From: Sulfolobus sp. S-194
Lineage (GTDB): Archaea > Thermoproteota > Thermoprotei_A > Sulfolobales > Sulfolobaceae
Assembly (NCBI RefSeq): GCF_012222305.1
Contig: NZ_CP035730.1
Coordinates: 806,001 to 870,000, forward strand
Reading direction: 5' to 3'
Length of the DNA: 64,000 nucleotides
A program made the position numbers and the translations under genes. Positions 10,957-20,245 of the stretch are shown in pieces (positions within the stretch are counted from its first letter, which is position 1; every line of letters begins with the position of its first letter). The notes below the pieces were generated by a model that was given only the letters and a program-made list of their open reading frames with translations, did not search any database and was not told the DNA's origin.

Positions 10957-11606
10957 ATCAATACAATTTTTTTATTCGCTGGCAAAGCTACATTATAAAC
11001 TCTTACGTTTCTTACTATACTAAATGTTATTTTTGCATAATGCGCATGGCCGTGTATTGCTACATGTGGTAAGCATTCTGCTTCTTCAATAATTCTATCA
11101 CCTAACTGTGGGTAAGCATTCTTTCTTTCCCCAACTACAGTAGAAAAACTTGAGGCATAATGTGTTAATAATATTTTTAGATCTCCCTCTTCACATAACA
11201 TTTTAAAAATCTTCTCCTTCCTATTTCTATAAAATTCCTCATCTAATCCATTAAGTTTTTGCCATTTAGTTGGTTCTTCTAATACGCCTTCACTTCCTAC
11301 TATAGTTACTTTTTTTCCTTTAATATCCAATTTTACAACTTCATCTTCAAGCCATATGATCTTATCAAAATATTTCCTATAATACTCTCTCTTTTCTGTA
11401 AAGTCTTCATTACCAAATACTGCAACAGTAGTATACTTTTTTAAGACATCATATATAGGATAGAAATGATTATATTCACCTTCATTAACTAAATCACCAG
11501 CTAGAAGAAATAAGTCTATTTTTACATTTCTGACACTATTATATGCCATAAAGAATTGCGTAAGATATTTTGGTGAATGGATATCTGACGTAGAAGCTAT
11601 AAGCAT
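10944..11606 (-). CDS. Calcineurin-like metallophosphoesterase
   Basis: Dinuclear-metal phosphoesterase. Motifs in order: SDIHSPKY (metal I), LLAGDLVNEG, FGNEDF (the usual GNH[DE] reads GNED, so the general-acid His is displaced), LLTHYA, and HGHAHYAK. 220 residues, cytosolic. Substrate unknown; archaeal relatives act on 2',3'-cyclic nucleotides or phosphodiesters. The altered GNHE motif is the oddity. Overlaps the end of the convergent peroxiredoxin gene. Confidence 0.82.
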   Translation of the reverse strand: MLIASTSDIHSPKYLTQFFMAYNSVRNVKIDLFLLAGDLVNEGEYNHFYPIYDVLKKYTTVAVFGNEDFTEKREYYRKYFDKIIWLEDEVVKLDIKGKKVTIVGSEGVLEEPTKWQKLNGLDEEFYRNRKEKIFKMLCEEGDLKILLTHYASSFSTVVGERKNAYPQLGDRIIEEAECLPHVAIHGHAHYAKITFSIVRNVRVYNVALPANKKIVLIQTF

Positions 11607-11642
11607 AATTTAAATTATTCTTTCTGCATAAGAAATTTAATT

Positions 11643-12794
11643 GTGAAATTAGAAGGAATAGCCGATTTACCCTTACATACTGGTCATGTTCCTACATGGT
11701 TAGCTCAAATTATGAAAAGATTAAGCAAAGCCATTATAGATATTATGGTCATTGAATGGGGACCAGAAAAAGTTGTAGAAAGACTTTCTAACCCTTTATG
11801 GTTCCAAGGATTTAATAATATTATAGGAATGGACTGGGATTCTTCTGGTTCTACAACTGTAACTTTAGGGATACTAAAAGAAGTTGTAAAACCCGTGGAG
11901 GAAGGAATAGCATTTCTAGGAGGAAAAGGTAAAAATGCTATAAAAGTGCCAGAAGAACTGTATATCCTTTCAAAAAAGTTTGACTTAGATTACGAAAAAC
12001 TTGTAAGGGCTAGTAGATTAGTAGCTAAAGTCGATAGTGTTCTGATACAAGATTCTCATACTCTTTATCATCATTCCTTTATGGTAACAACAACAGGTAA
12101 GTGGGGTATAATACAACAAGGTATGAATATAGAAACTAGATTTGCAAGAAGATATCACTGGAAAGAAACAGAAAATTTTGTAAATGAACCTCACTCTGGT
12201 ATAGCAGGTACTAAGCAGAACCTAGCAATAAACGTAGTTGAAAAAGATAAAGAAAATACAAGAAAATTAATTGTAGATCTAGTTAAAGAAAATCCTTCTA
12301 ACGTTGTTACTCAGGTCAGAAGAGCATTATCTATGCTTAAAGGTCAAACTACCTTAGATTCTTTTAATAAGGCATTTAACATCGTAATTTCTCCACAAGC
12401 TAAATTAATTTATATGAGGCCTATGGATTTAAATAAGATACAGAATATATTACAGCAACTATACGAATATAATCCCTCAAATTTAGAAGAAGTTCTGCTT
12501 AATGGATTAGGTCCCTCTACAGCGAGAGCATTATATTTAGTCGCTGATCTAATATATAATGAACCGCCTTCTTATACTGATCCGGTTAATTATCCATATG
12601 ATCCCTTTAAATACGCCTTTGCTAGTGGTGGTAAAGACGGAATTCCTTTTCCTGTAAATAGGAAAGTTGCATGGGAAGTTATTTATACGCTAGAAGATAT
12701 TATAGAAAAAGCTAAGCTTGAAAGGAAAGATAAAGATTTTGCCTTAAATAAATTAAAAGAGATGGTAAAGTATGGAAATAAAGAAAGGTCTTGA
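11643..12794 (+). CDS. DUF763 family protein
   Basis: A 383-residue protein of the DUF763 family, recognised from its N-terminus (GIADLPLHTGHVPTWLAQIM), the histidine-rich TLYHHSFMVTTTGKWGIIQQG segment and the FARRYHW-x-EPHSGIAG region. A helix-hairpin-helix-like stretch (LLNGLGPSTARALYLVADL) near residues 284-302 suggests nucleic-acid contact. No biochemical function is known to me. Start is GTG 11643. The 3' end overlaps the citrate synthase gene by 23 bases, so both are likely cotranscribed. Confidence 0.85.
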   Translation: MKLEGIADLPLHTGHVPTWLAQIMKRLSKAIIDIMVIEWGPEKVVERLSNPLWFQGFNNIIGMDWDSSGSTTVTLGILKEVVKPVEEGIAFLGGKGKNAIKVPEELYILSKKFDLDYEKLVRASRLVAKVDSVLIQDSHTLYHHSFMVTTTGKWGIIQQGMNIETRFARRYHWKETENFVNEPHSGIAGTKQNLAINVVEKDKENTRKLIVDLVKENPSNVVTQVRRALSMLKGQTTLDSFNKAFNIVISPQAKLIYMRPMDLNKIQNILQQLYEYNPSNLEEVLLNGLGPSTARALYLVADLIYNEPPSYTDPVNYPYDPFKYAFASGGKDGIPFPVNRKVAWEVIYTLEDIIEKAKLERKDKDFALNKLKEMVKYGNKERS

Positions 12795-13893
12795 GGACGT
12801 TTATGTTAAGGAGACTGAGATAACATTTATCGACGGAGAACTGGGTAGATTATACTATAGAGGTTACTCTATATATGACTTGGCTGAATTCTCTAATTTT
12901 GAGGAAGTGAGTTATCTAATATTATACGGTAAATTACCAAATAGAGAAGAATTAAACTGGTTCCAAGAAAAGCTAAGGGAAGAAAGATATTTACCAGATT
13001 TTATAATAAAATTTCTAAGAGAAGTGAGAAAAGACGCCCCTCCTATGGATGTATTAAGAACTGCAATAAGTTTACTTGGTATTGAAGACTCAAAAAATGA
13101 TGAACGAACTGATATAAAGGGCATAAAATTAATTTCAAAATTCCCTACTATTGTAGCTAATTATGCAAGATTAAGGAAAGGGTTAAATATAATTGAACCA
13201 GATCCTAAACTCTCACACTCCGAGAATTTCTTGTATATGCTATATGGGGATAAACCTGGTGAAATAAAATCAAAGGCTTTGGATGTCACATTAATCTTAC
13301 ATATTGATCATGAAATGAACGCGTCAACATTTGCCTCATTAGTTGTAGCCTCCACTTTGTCAGATTTATATTCTTCTATAGTAGCCGGCATCTCTGCATT
13401 AAAAGGTCCTTTGCACGGAGGAGCAAACTATGAGGCATTAAAAATGTTTAAGGAGATCGGATCCCCAGAAAAAGTCAACGAATATATTCTAAATAGACTT
13501 TCTAACAAGCAAAGAATAATGGGATTTGGACATCGCGTTTATAAAACTTATGATCCAAGGGCAAGAATATTAAAACAATACGCTAAATTATTGGCCGAAA
13601 AAGAAGGAGGCGAGATATACACTTTGTATCAAATAGCTGAGAAAGTTGAAGAGATTGGAATAAAGTATTTAGGTCCTAAAGGTATATACCCTAATGTTGA
13701 TTTCTTCTCTAGTATTGTTTTCTATTCTTTAGGTTTCGAGCCAGACTTCTTTCCAGCAGTTTTTGCTTCAGCAAGAGTAGTCGGTTGGGTCGCTCACATC
13801 ATGGAGTATATAAAAGATAACAAAATAATTAGACCTAAAGCATACTATAAAGGAGAAATAGGAAAGAAATATATTCCAATTGATAGTAGGTAA
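12772..13893 (+). CDS. gltA: Citrate synthase
   Basis: Condenses acetyl-CoA and oxaloacetate to citrate. Active-site residues are all seen: His in PLHGGANYEAL, His in GFGHRVYKTYDPRA, Asp in YPNVDFFSS. 373 residues is the compact dimeric archaeal type. The start lies inside the DUF763 reading frame. Downstream, the DUF47 gene begins within or a few bases after the stop codon. In an organism with a 3HP/4HB CO2 cycle it would link acetyl-CoA with the TCA cycle. Confidence 0.96.
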   Translation: MEIKKGLEDVYVKETEITFIDGELGRLYYRGYSIYDLAEFSNFEEVSYLILYGKLPNREELNWFQEKLREERYLPDFIIKFLREVRKDAPPMDVLRTAISLLGIEDSKNDERTDIKGIKLISKFPTIVANYARLRKGLNIIEPDPKLSHSENFLYMLYGDKPGEIKSKALDVTLILHIDHEMNASTFASLVVASTLSDLYSSIVAGISALKGPLHGGANYEALKMFKEIGSPEKVNEYILNRLSNKQRIMGFGHRVYKTYDPRARILKQYAKLLAEKEGGEIYTLYQIAEKVEEIGIKYLGPKGIYPNVDFFSSIVFYSLGFEPDFFPAVFASARVVGWVAHIMEYIKDNKIIRPKAYYKGEIGKKYIPIDSR

Positions 13894-13900
13894 TATTAAA

Positions 13901-14560
13901 TTGATAAAAATTAGGATAAATAAAGAGGAAGAATTATTCAATAAGTTAGTTAAAATGGGCGAAGACATTAAGACTGCTTGTGAGACATTAAGGCAATTAT
14001 TTCTTGGTGCAATTTATAATAATGAAGACGCTGTCAGTAGTAATTTAGTAAAAATAAAGACTATAACTGAAAAAATCGCAATGGCTAGAGAAGAAATTCT
14101 AGAACTTTTATATGGTGGAGCGTTTTTACCCGATTTTAAGGAAGCCATGGTAATGTTAACTCAAGCATTATATCATACAAGTACATCTATAAAAGACTCA
14201 GCAAGATCTCTAGCATCAAGAAAGCCCTCTGAAAAGTGTATTATTACTATAAGGGAAAGTTTATTATCTTATCTTTCTCTAATTCAAGAAGCTTCGGAAA
14301 AAGTAATACTGATGCTTTCAACTCTTTCAAGAGATATGCAAGAAGCCCTGAAAGTAGGTAGGGAAATACAAATGTTGGAAAGAGCTGGAGATGATATGAA
14401 AGACACTCTAATAACAAAACTTTATGAACTAGAGAAAGAAATCGATTTGATAACAATTTTACAAATGCGTGATGTAATCTTCTTCCTTGACGATATTTTA
14501 GATTCAATGGAGGATGCAACTTTAAGTGTAGAAATTCTATATGCAACATTAAAGGCCTAA
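13901..14560 (+). CDS. DUF47/PhoU-like protein (Pit accessory)
   Basis: All-helical PhoU-like protein of the TIGR00153/DUF47 family, which accompanies PiT phosphate transporters. The helical repeats with FLDDILDSMEDATLSVEIL near the C-terminus are typical. No ATG start is available: TTG 13901 (LIKIRINKEEELF...) or TTG 13880 inside gltA are the candidates; the choice is not certain. It converges with, and overlaps by 12 bases, the PiT transporter gene, an arrangement that pairs the two functionally but on opposite strands. Confidence 0.82.
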   Translation: MIKIRINKEEELFNKLVKMGEDIKTACETLRQLFLGAIYNNEDAVSSNLVKIKTITEKIAMAREEILELLYGGAFLPDFKEAMVMLTQALYHTSTSIKDSARSLASRKPSEKCIITIRESLLSYLSLIQEASEKVILMLSTLSRDMQEALKVGREIQMLERAGDDMKDTLITKLYELEKEIDLITILQMRDVIFFLDDILDSMEDATLSVEILYATLKA

Positions 14561-15514
14561 AATGCTTTTTAGAACGCCATAAGTAGCTAAACTAACTATT
14601 ATTGCTAGAATTGGGGATACTGTCCAACCTCTAGCTATTTGTAATAATTGCCTTTTTATATCAAAACCAAAGCTCCTAAAACTTAGACCTATAATTCCTC
14701 CCATTATAGTTTGAGTTATTGAAATAGGAACACCAAGTATAGTAAAAATTTCTGAAATTATATCACTACCAATTAATGCTGATGAAGCTCCTATATATCC
14801 AAGTCTTGTAACCCTAAAACCCACTGTAATTGCCGCTTTCTTAGAACTTAAGTAAAGACCAAGAACGGAAGCAATAGCGTAAGCTAAAGCTGTAATATAA
14901 TAAGGTTCTGCAATTACTCCAGCTGATATTATTATTCCGATCGCATTAGCACCAGTAACATACGAAGTAAATATCGACGCTAAAATTAAAGAATATTTAT
15001 AATACTTTATTTGCTTTACGAAGTTTCTTCTATTTCCTATTACTTTTATGAGAATAAAATACATAGATAAGGAAGTCACAATTGCTATAGACGGAGAAAT
15101 ACCCCATGAGACTACAGTAAACCAGAATTTTCCCCAATCAAAATCTATTACTCCTCGAGATATTAACACTAGGACAGCAATAGAAGGATAAATCATTTGG
15201 CTTAATGATGCTGGTATACCTAGTTTATTTAAATAATAAAATGTGGTGGTTGAAGCTAAAAGTATAGAAGATAATAAGATTTCTAATATAATTGTTTCAT
15301 CAGATTTAACTATCCCGTAAACACTGTTAAGCATTGTATAACTACCTAAAAAAGCACCTATGAACAAAGAAAGTGCGTTAATAACATATGCATGTTTTCT
15401 CTTTAATACGTTTGTAGAGAGTAAAATTCCTAAGGCTACAGCAGAGTTATTTCCTCCAACGCTAAATGAAGCCAATAACCCTACAATAAAGATTAGTAAT
15501 AATAAAGTATTCAT
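14549..15514 (-). CDS. PiT-family inorganic phosphate transporter
   Basis: Membrane phosphate:cation symporter with about nine to ten hydrophobic segments. The duplicated PiT signature is seen as SVGGNNSAVALG near the N-terminus and YVTGANAIGIIISAG in the second half. 321 residues, on the short side. Its start overlaps the stop of the RHH regulator gene by 4 bases (ATGA), so the regulator and transporter are one operon. The DUF47 partner is encoded on the opposite strand just downstream. Confidence 0.9.
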   Translation of the reverse strand: MNTLLLLIFIVGLLASFSVGGNNSAVALGILLSTNVLKRKHAYVINALSLFIGAFLGSYTMLNSVYGIVKSDETIILEILLSSILLASTTTFYYLNKLGIPASLSQMIYPSIAVLVLISRGVIDFDWGKFWFTVVSWGISPSIAIVTSLSMYFILIKVIGNRRNFVKQIKYYKYSLILASIFTSYVTGANAIGIIISAGVIAEPYYITALAYAIASVLGLYLSSKKAAITVGFRVTRLGYIGASSALIGSDIISEIFTILGVPISITQTIMGGIIGLSFRSFGFDIKRQLLQIARGWTVSPILAIIVSLATYGVLKSILGL

Positions 15515-15729
15515 ATTTTCTTCTTTTCCTCATTTTCAATACTTTTTAGATACTGTATATACTCTATAATTGCATCTCTAATTAAATCACTTCTATTAGA
15601 GTAACCTAGCATTTTCGTCATTTCATCAATTTCTCTCAGAAAATCTTCTTCTAATTTAAATGAAATTGTCTTAACTTCTCCTAAGTCAATTTCAAATGTT
15701 GTTTCATTTACTTTTCTTATAGTAGCCAT
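15511..15729 (-). CDS. Ribbon-helix-helix (CopG/NikR-type) DNA-binding protein
   Basis: Small regulator: the strand KTISFKLEEDFLREIDEMTKMLGYSNRSDLIRDA region is a classic RHH fold (beta strand followed by two helices, with SNRSDLIRDAI as helix two). ATG 15729 (MATIRKVNE) is a more natural start than 15744. The ATGA overlap with the PiT gene implies coupled translation, so it probably controls phosphate uptake or its own operon. Ligand, if any, is not apparent. Confidence 0.8.
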   Translation of the reverse strand: MATIRKVNETTFEIDLGEVKTISFKLEEDFLREIDEMTKMLGYSNRSDLIRDAIIEYIQYLKSIENEEKKKI

Positions 15730-15862
15730 AAGTATCATAAACAAATTGTAAGGACATATAAAAAACCTTTTCTCATACGGACATCCACGATAGAACTTAT
15801 ATAATGCTATATACAGTTATAGTTTTCAAATAAGGACTATTAAGGGCAAAAATCCTTTTAAG

Positions 15863-15874
15863 ACTTAATAAAAG
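15863..15874 (+). promoter_or_regulatory. TATA box of the Hel308 gene
   Basis: ACTTAATAAAAG centred about 25 nt upstream of ATG 15893, consistent with leaderless transcription. Confidence 0.45.
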
Positions 15875-15892
15875 AAAGATAATAGCTTTACA

Positions 15893-18007
15893 ATGGAAAC
15901 AATTTCTATTGTCGATTTGCCGTTAGATATAAAAATTATAGATATTTTAAAAAGAAGAGGAATTAGAACTTTAAACCCACCTCAGTCTGAAGCAATAAGA
16001 AAAGGTTTACTAGATGGTAAAAGACTCTTAGTAACTTCTCCTACTGCTTCTGGTAAAACTCTCATTGCAGAACTAGGTATAATAAATTATCTTCTATCAA
16101 AAGGCGGAAAAGCAATATATATTACCCCTCTTAGAGCATTAACTAATGAAAAGTATAATACGTTTAAGGATTGGGAAACTCTTGGTATAAAAATTGGAAT
16201 GACAAGTGGAGATTATGATACTGACGATGCATGGCTCGAAAATTATGATATAATAGTAACTACATATGAAAAATTAGATTCTTTATGGAGACATAAGGCT
16301 AAATGGCTCAATGAGGTTTCATATTTTGTTTTAGATGAGTTTCATTACTTAAACGATCCAGAAAGGGGTCCTACTGTTGAATCTGTGGCTATTAGAGCTA
16401 AGAAAAGAGGCATAGTATTAGGATTAAGTGCAACAATTAGTAATGGTAAAGAAATAGCTAACTGGTTAGATGCTGAACTGGTAGCGACTAATTGGAGGCC
16501 AGTCCCGCTAAAAGAAGGAATAATATACCCAGAAAAAAAAGGATTTGTCATATTATACAAAGATAACACGAGCAGAAAAATATATGGGGATGATGCTATA
16601 ATAGCGTACACTCTAGATATAATTTCAAAAGGAGGACAAGTTTTAATATTCCGGTCTTCAAGAAAACTAGCCGAAAGTACAGCTAGAAAGATAATCCAAT
16701 ATATGAATTTTATAAAATTAGAAGATAAGAAATTACTAGAAATCGCTAGAAAAATTAAAGAAGTCGAAGATGCAGGAAGTAATGAGAAAGAGGATTTATA
16801 TAATCTCGTATTAAGGGGTGTCGCTTATCATCACGCAGGCCTCTCTAAAGGACTTAGGGATATAATAGAATCTTCCTTTAGAGACAGAATACTGAAAGTG
16901 ATAGTGGCAACACCCACATTGGCTGCCGGAGTGAACTTGCCCGCTAGAGCAGTAGTTATAGGTGATATTTATAGATACAATAGAAAAGTAGTCGGATATA
17001 TGGATTTAATCCCAGTTATGGATTATAAGCAAATGAGTGGCAGGGCTGGAAGACCAGGTTTTGATGAAAATGGAGAAGCTGTTGTTGTTGTTAGGAACAA
17101 AAGAGAGGCAGAAAAAGTATACGAAAGATATTTAATGTCTGATGTTGAACCAATTGAATCAAAATTAGGTTCAGAAAACGCATTTTATTCTTTCCTTATT
17201 AGTATTATAGCATCTGAAGGTGAAAAAACCACAGAGGAATTAATGGAATATGTAAAGGAAACCTTACTTCCGAAAGAACTAGCTAAAAAATATTTTAAAT
17301 CTGGATTAGATTGGTTACTACAACATGATATCTTTGCTGAAATGAATGATAGAATCACATTAACTAGATTTGGAAGAAGAATATCAGATCTATACATAAA
17401 TCCTTTCACTGCTGTAACAATTAGAGAAGCCTTAGAAAAGAATGAAAAAGGGTGTGAAATAGCATATCTTCATTTGCTAGCTTATACTCCAGATGGTCCT
17501 TCTATTGGAGTAAGCAAAGCTGAGGAAGATGCCCTTATAGATGAGTTAAATTGTGAACCATTTGTTGATGAACCCGAAGATGAATATGAATTTTCAAATT
17601 ATATATCAGCATTAAAAGTAGCATACATTGTTTATGATTGGATTAATGAAATAGATGAAGACACAATCCTAGGTAAGTATGGAATAGGATCTGGTGATTT
17701 AAGGGCTATAATAGATACAATGGATTGGTTAACTTATTCTGGTTATCATGTAGCCTCTGTCCTAGAATTAAAAGATCACCAGGATATCTTAAAAGAACTT
17801 CATGCTAGAGTTAAAGACGGAGTTAAACCAGAACTGATTGAATTAGTAAAGATTCCAGGGATAGGAAGAGTGAGAGCCAGACTACTCTATCAACACGATA
17901 TTAAGAAACCAGAGGATATTGTCTTAAATCCTGAGAAGGTTAAGCAACTTTTAGGTCCTAACTTAGGTGAAAAAATTGTCAGAGAAGCTGCAAGAATTAT
18001 TGCTTGA
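15893..18007 (+). CDS. hjm: Hel308/Hjm superfamily 2 DNA helicase
   Basis: 3'-5' helicase that unwinds forked and Holliday-like DNA at stalled replication forks. Motif [10 protein letters not shown] (about residue 51), motif II DEFH, motif III SATISN, the [13 protein letters not shown] motif VI, a winged-helix/ratchet region and a terminal HhH domain ([13 protein letters not shown]) are present. 704 residues is the normal size. A small open reading frame starts in its last codons. It stands alone behind its own promoter. Confidence 0.95.
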   Translation: METISIVDLPLDIKIIDILKRRGIRTLNPPQSEAIRKGLLDGKRLLVTSPTASGKTLIAELGIINYLLSKGGKAIYITPLRALTNEKYNTFKDWETLGIKIGMTSGDYDTDDAWLENYDIIVTTYEKLDSLWRHKAKWLNEVSYFVLDEFHYLNDPERGPTVESVAIRAKKRGIVLGLSATISNGKEIANWLDAELVATNWRPVPLKEGIIYPEKKGFVILYKDNTSRKIYGDDAIIAYTLDIISKGGQVLIFRSSRKLAESTARKIIQYMNFIKLEDKKLLEIARKIKEVEDAGSNEKEDLYNLVLRGVAYHHAGLSKGLRDIIESSFRDRILKVIVATPTLAAGVNLPARAVVIGDIYRYNRKVVGYMDLIPVMDYKQMSGRAGRPGFDENGEAVVVVRNKREAEKVYERYLMSDVEPIESKLGSENAFYSFLISIIASEGEKTTEELMEYVKETLLPKELAKKYFKSGLDWLLQHDIFAEMNDRITLTRFGRRISDLYINPFTAVTIREALEKNEKGCEIAYLHLLAYTPDGPSIGVSKAEEDALIDELNCEPFVDEPEDEYEFSNYISALKVAYIVYDWINEIDEDTILGKYGIGSGDLRAIIDTMDWLTYSGYHVASVLELKDHQDILKELHARVKDGVKPELIELVKIPGIGRVRARLLYQHDIKKPEDIVLNPEKVKQLLGPNLGEKIVREAARIIA

Positions 18008-18158
18008 ATATGTATTATATCAGAAGCAAGAATTCTTAGTTCCTTGTAATAGCATCGAAAAAATAAGGAAATTATTTCTAGCCTTAGGTAGAAACATAAT
18101 ATTGAAAGAGAAAAAAGGGGAAGAATGCGTTATAATGGTATATTCCCGTGTTTCTTAG
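18000..18158 (+). CDS. Possible small protein downstream of Hel308
   Basis: An open frame runs from ATG 17967 or, more plausibly, TTG 18000 to 18158, giving 52-63 residues (…[28 protein letters not shown]). I do not recognise it. It overlaps the Hel308 stop and the last 29 bases of the convergent carboxylase gene, a tight packing typical of real genes here. It has no clear start signal and could be chance. Confidence 0.4.
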   Translation: MLEYVLYQKQEFLVPCNSIEKIRKLFLALGRNIILKEKKGEECVIMVYSRVS

Positions 18159-19701
18159 GATATCTATATTCTCTCTTAGTCTTTAGCATTTCTAATCCAG
18201 CAGCAATTACTCTTCTAGTATCTTTTGGCTCAATTACATCATCAACTAGTCCCTTCTCAGCGGCCCAGTAGGGATTTGCAAACAACTTTCTATATTCTGC
18301 TATTCTTTGCTTTAATACATCATCTGGATTTGAGGCTTGTTGAATTTCTTTTCTATAAAGAATTCTTACTGCTCCTTCTGGTCCAGTTACAGCAATTTCG
18401 GCTGTTGGCCAAGCATATACTAAATCTGCTCCTAAACTCTTTATACTCATTGCTATATGTGCTCCTCCATACGATTTTCTAACAATTACTGTAATTTTAG
18501 GTACAGTTGCTTCAGCAAATGCATATAACATTTTTGCACCATGCCTTATTATGCCCTTATACTCTTGATCAGTCCCTGGTACATAACCAGGAGTATCTAC
18601 TAAGCTAATTAGGGGTATGTTGAAAGCATCACAGAATCTAATAAATCTCGCTGCCTTATCAGCTGCATCAATATCTATAGAACCGCCAAATTCTTCTGGG
18701 TTATTAGCCACTATTCCAACAACATTGCCAGCAATTCTTGCAAATCCTACTATTATGTTTTGTGCCCAATGTCTATGAACCTCAAGGAATTCGCTATTAT
18801 CGACAATCTTGTAAATTATTTCTCTCATGTTATATGGTTTTGCCGCATCATTAGGAACTATTTGTTCTACTCCAGATGCATCTCTATCCGCTGGGTCGCC
18901 AGTATCAATATAGGGAGGTTCTTCCATGTTATTTGATGGTAAATATGATAACAATCTTTTAGTTAAATTAATTGCTTCTTGCTCGTTATCAACCATGAAA
19001 TGAACTACACCAGACTTTGTTGCATGAACTACAGCACCTCCTAAATCTTGGAAAGATACTTCTTCTCCTAAAACTACTTTAGTAATTTCAGGCCCCGTTA
19101 CAAACATGTAGTATGCGTCTCCTTTGATCATAATAATGAAATCCGTTAGTGCTGGTGAATAAACCGCACCACCTGCTGCAGGTCCAGCCATAATAGTTAT
19201 TTGTGGAATCACACCAGAAGCCATTACGTTCATTTTGAATACAGCACCATATCCTTCTAACGATAATGCACCTTCTTGTATTCTTGCTCCACCAGAATCA
19301 TTAATACCTACAACTGGTGCTCCTACTTTCAGAGCTAATTCATAAGCTCTAACAATCTTGTTTGCATGTGTCTCTCCTAAGCTTCCTCCTAATACTGTGA
19401 AATCTTGGGCATAGGCAAAAACTGTTCTACCGTCAACTTTACCCCAACCAGTAACAACACCGTCCCCATAAAATCTCTGCTTATCTAACCCAAACTCTGT
19501 AGCTCTGGTAGTCGCAAAAGTCATAATTTCATTAAACTTACCATCGTCAAATAAAAGTGCTAACCTCTCTCTAGCTGTAAGTTTTCCTTTACTATGTTGA
19601 AATTGTATTCTTTCATCTCCTCCTCCCTTATACACTTTTTCTTTTAATTGTCTTAATTCTTCAATTAATTTTTCAACTGGAGGTTTCTCATACATAGACA
19701 T
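18130..19701 (-). CDS. pccB: Acyl-CoA (acetyl/propionyl-CoA) carboxylase, carboxyltransferase subunit
   Basis: Transfers CO2 from biotin to acetyl- or propionyl-CoA, the first committed carboxylation of the 3-hydroxypropionate/4-hydroxybutyrate cycle used by Sulfolobales. It has the two crotonase-fold halves of the fused carboxyltransferase (GINDSGGARIQEGALSLEGYG and DTPGYVPGTDQEYKGIIRHGAK; SYGGAHIAMS). 523 residues. A GGTGAT site at 19707-19712, 5 nt before the ATG, sets the start. Third gene of the operon after the biotin carboxylase and carrier genes. Confidence 0.95.
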   Translation of the reverse strand: MSMYEKPPVEKLIEELRQLKEKVYKGGGDERIQFQHSKGKLTARERLALLFDDGKFNEIMTFATTRATEFGLDKQRFYGDGVVTGWGKVDGRTVFAYAQDFTVLGGSLGETHANKIVRAYELALKVGAPVVGINDSGGARIQEGALSLEGYGAVFKMNVMASGVIPQITIMAGPAAGGAVYSPALTDFIIMIKGDAYYMFVTGPEITKVVLGEEVSFQDLGGAVVHATKSGVVHFMVDNEQEAINLTKRLLSYLPSNNMEEPPYIDTGDPADRDASGVEQIVPNDAAKPYNMREIIYKIVDNSEFLEVHRHWAQNIIVGFARIAGNVVGIVANNPEEFGGSIDIDAADKAARFIRFCDAFNIPLISLVDTPGYVPGTDQEYKGIIRHGAKMLYAFAEATVPKITVIVRKSYGGAHIAMSIKSLGADLVYAWPTAEIAVTGPEGAVRILYRKEIQQASNPDDVLKQRIAEYRKLFANPYWAAEKGLVDDVIEPKDTRRVIAAGLEMLKTKREYRYPKKHGNIPL

Positions 19702-19706
19702 ATTTT

Positions 19707-19712
19707 ATCACC
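19707..19712 (-). promoter_or_regulatory. Shine-Dalgarno site of the carboxyltransferase gene
   Basis: GGTGAT on the minus strand with 5-nt spacing to ATG 19701; indicates internal-operon translation rather than a leaderless start. Confidence 0.6.
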
Positions 19713-19741
19713 ACATACTTTTTTATAATAAAGAAAAAATA

Positions 19742-20245
19742 TCATTTAATAATAAGTAATAAATCACCTTTCTTTACACCTTGACCAGGTTTTACCATAA
19801 TTTTCTGTACTATTCCGCCTATTGGGGCAGATATCACGGTTTCGCTTTTCATTGCCTCAATAGACAATAATGGTTGTCCTTTGTTTACAGCATCACCTTC
19901 TTTTACTCTTATCTGAACAATTCTCCCTTGCATGGGTGATAAAATTTCGCCTTCTTTCCCTTTTATTAACTCTTCAATCGACTTACCCTGTTCTATTGGA
20001 GTTTCTGTTATTCTATCTACTTTAAAGATCGTCTCATCATCAATTACAATAAAACCATTATCTACATATACTCTATGAACCTCCCCATTAATCTTAAAGA
20101 GTAGTTCTCCTTCTCTCCAGCCAGGCCCAATATATTCTATTTCAAACTTATTATCCTCAAAGCTAATTACATCTTTATTACCTTGTTGATCGTAAGTCAT
20201 TACGTAGTTATCTCCTAATTCTGAGGACACTCTAAGTAACTTCAT
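19742..20245 (-). CDS. accB: Biotin carboxyl carrier protein of acyl-CoA carboxylase
   Basis: Carries the biotin that shuttles CO2 between the carboxylase and carboxyltransferase subunits. The biotinyl domain is C-terminal with acceptor Lys in SIEAMKSETV, and the hairpin partner GQGVKKGDLLLIIK. Start ATG 20245 is chosen over GTG 20251 because a GGTGAT lies 6 nt upstream and the ATG overlaps the biotin carboxylase stop (TAATG). About 167 residues. No biotin protein ligase is seen in this window. Confidence 0.93.
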   Translation of the reverse strand: MKLLRVSSELGDNYVMTYDQQGNKDVISFEDNKFEIEYIGPGWREGELLFKINGEVHRVYVDNGFIVIDDETIFKVDRITETPIEQGKSIEELIKGKEGEILSPMQGRIVQIRVKEGDAVNKGQPLLSIEAMKSETVISAPIGGIVQKIMVKPGQGVKKGDLLLIIK

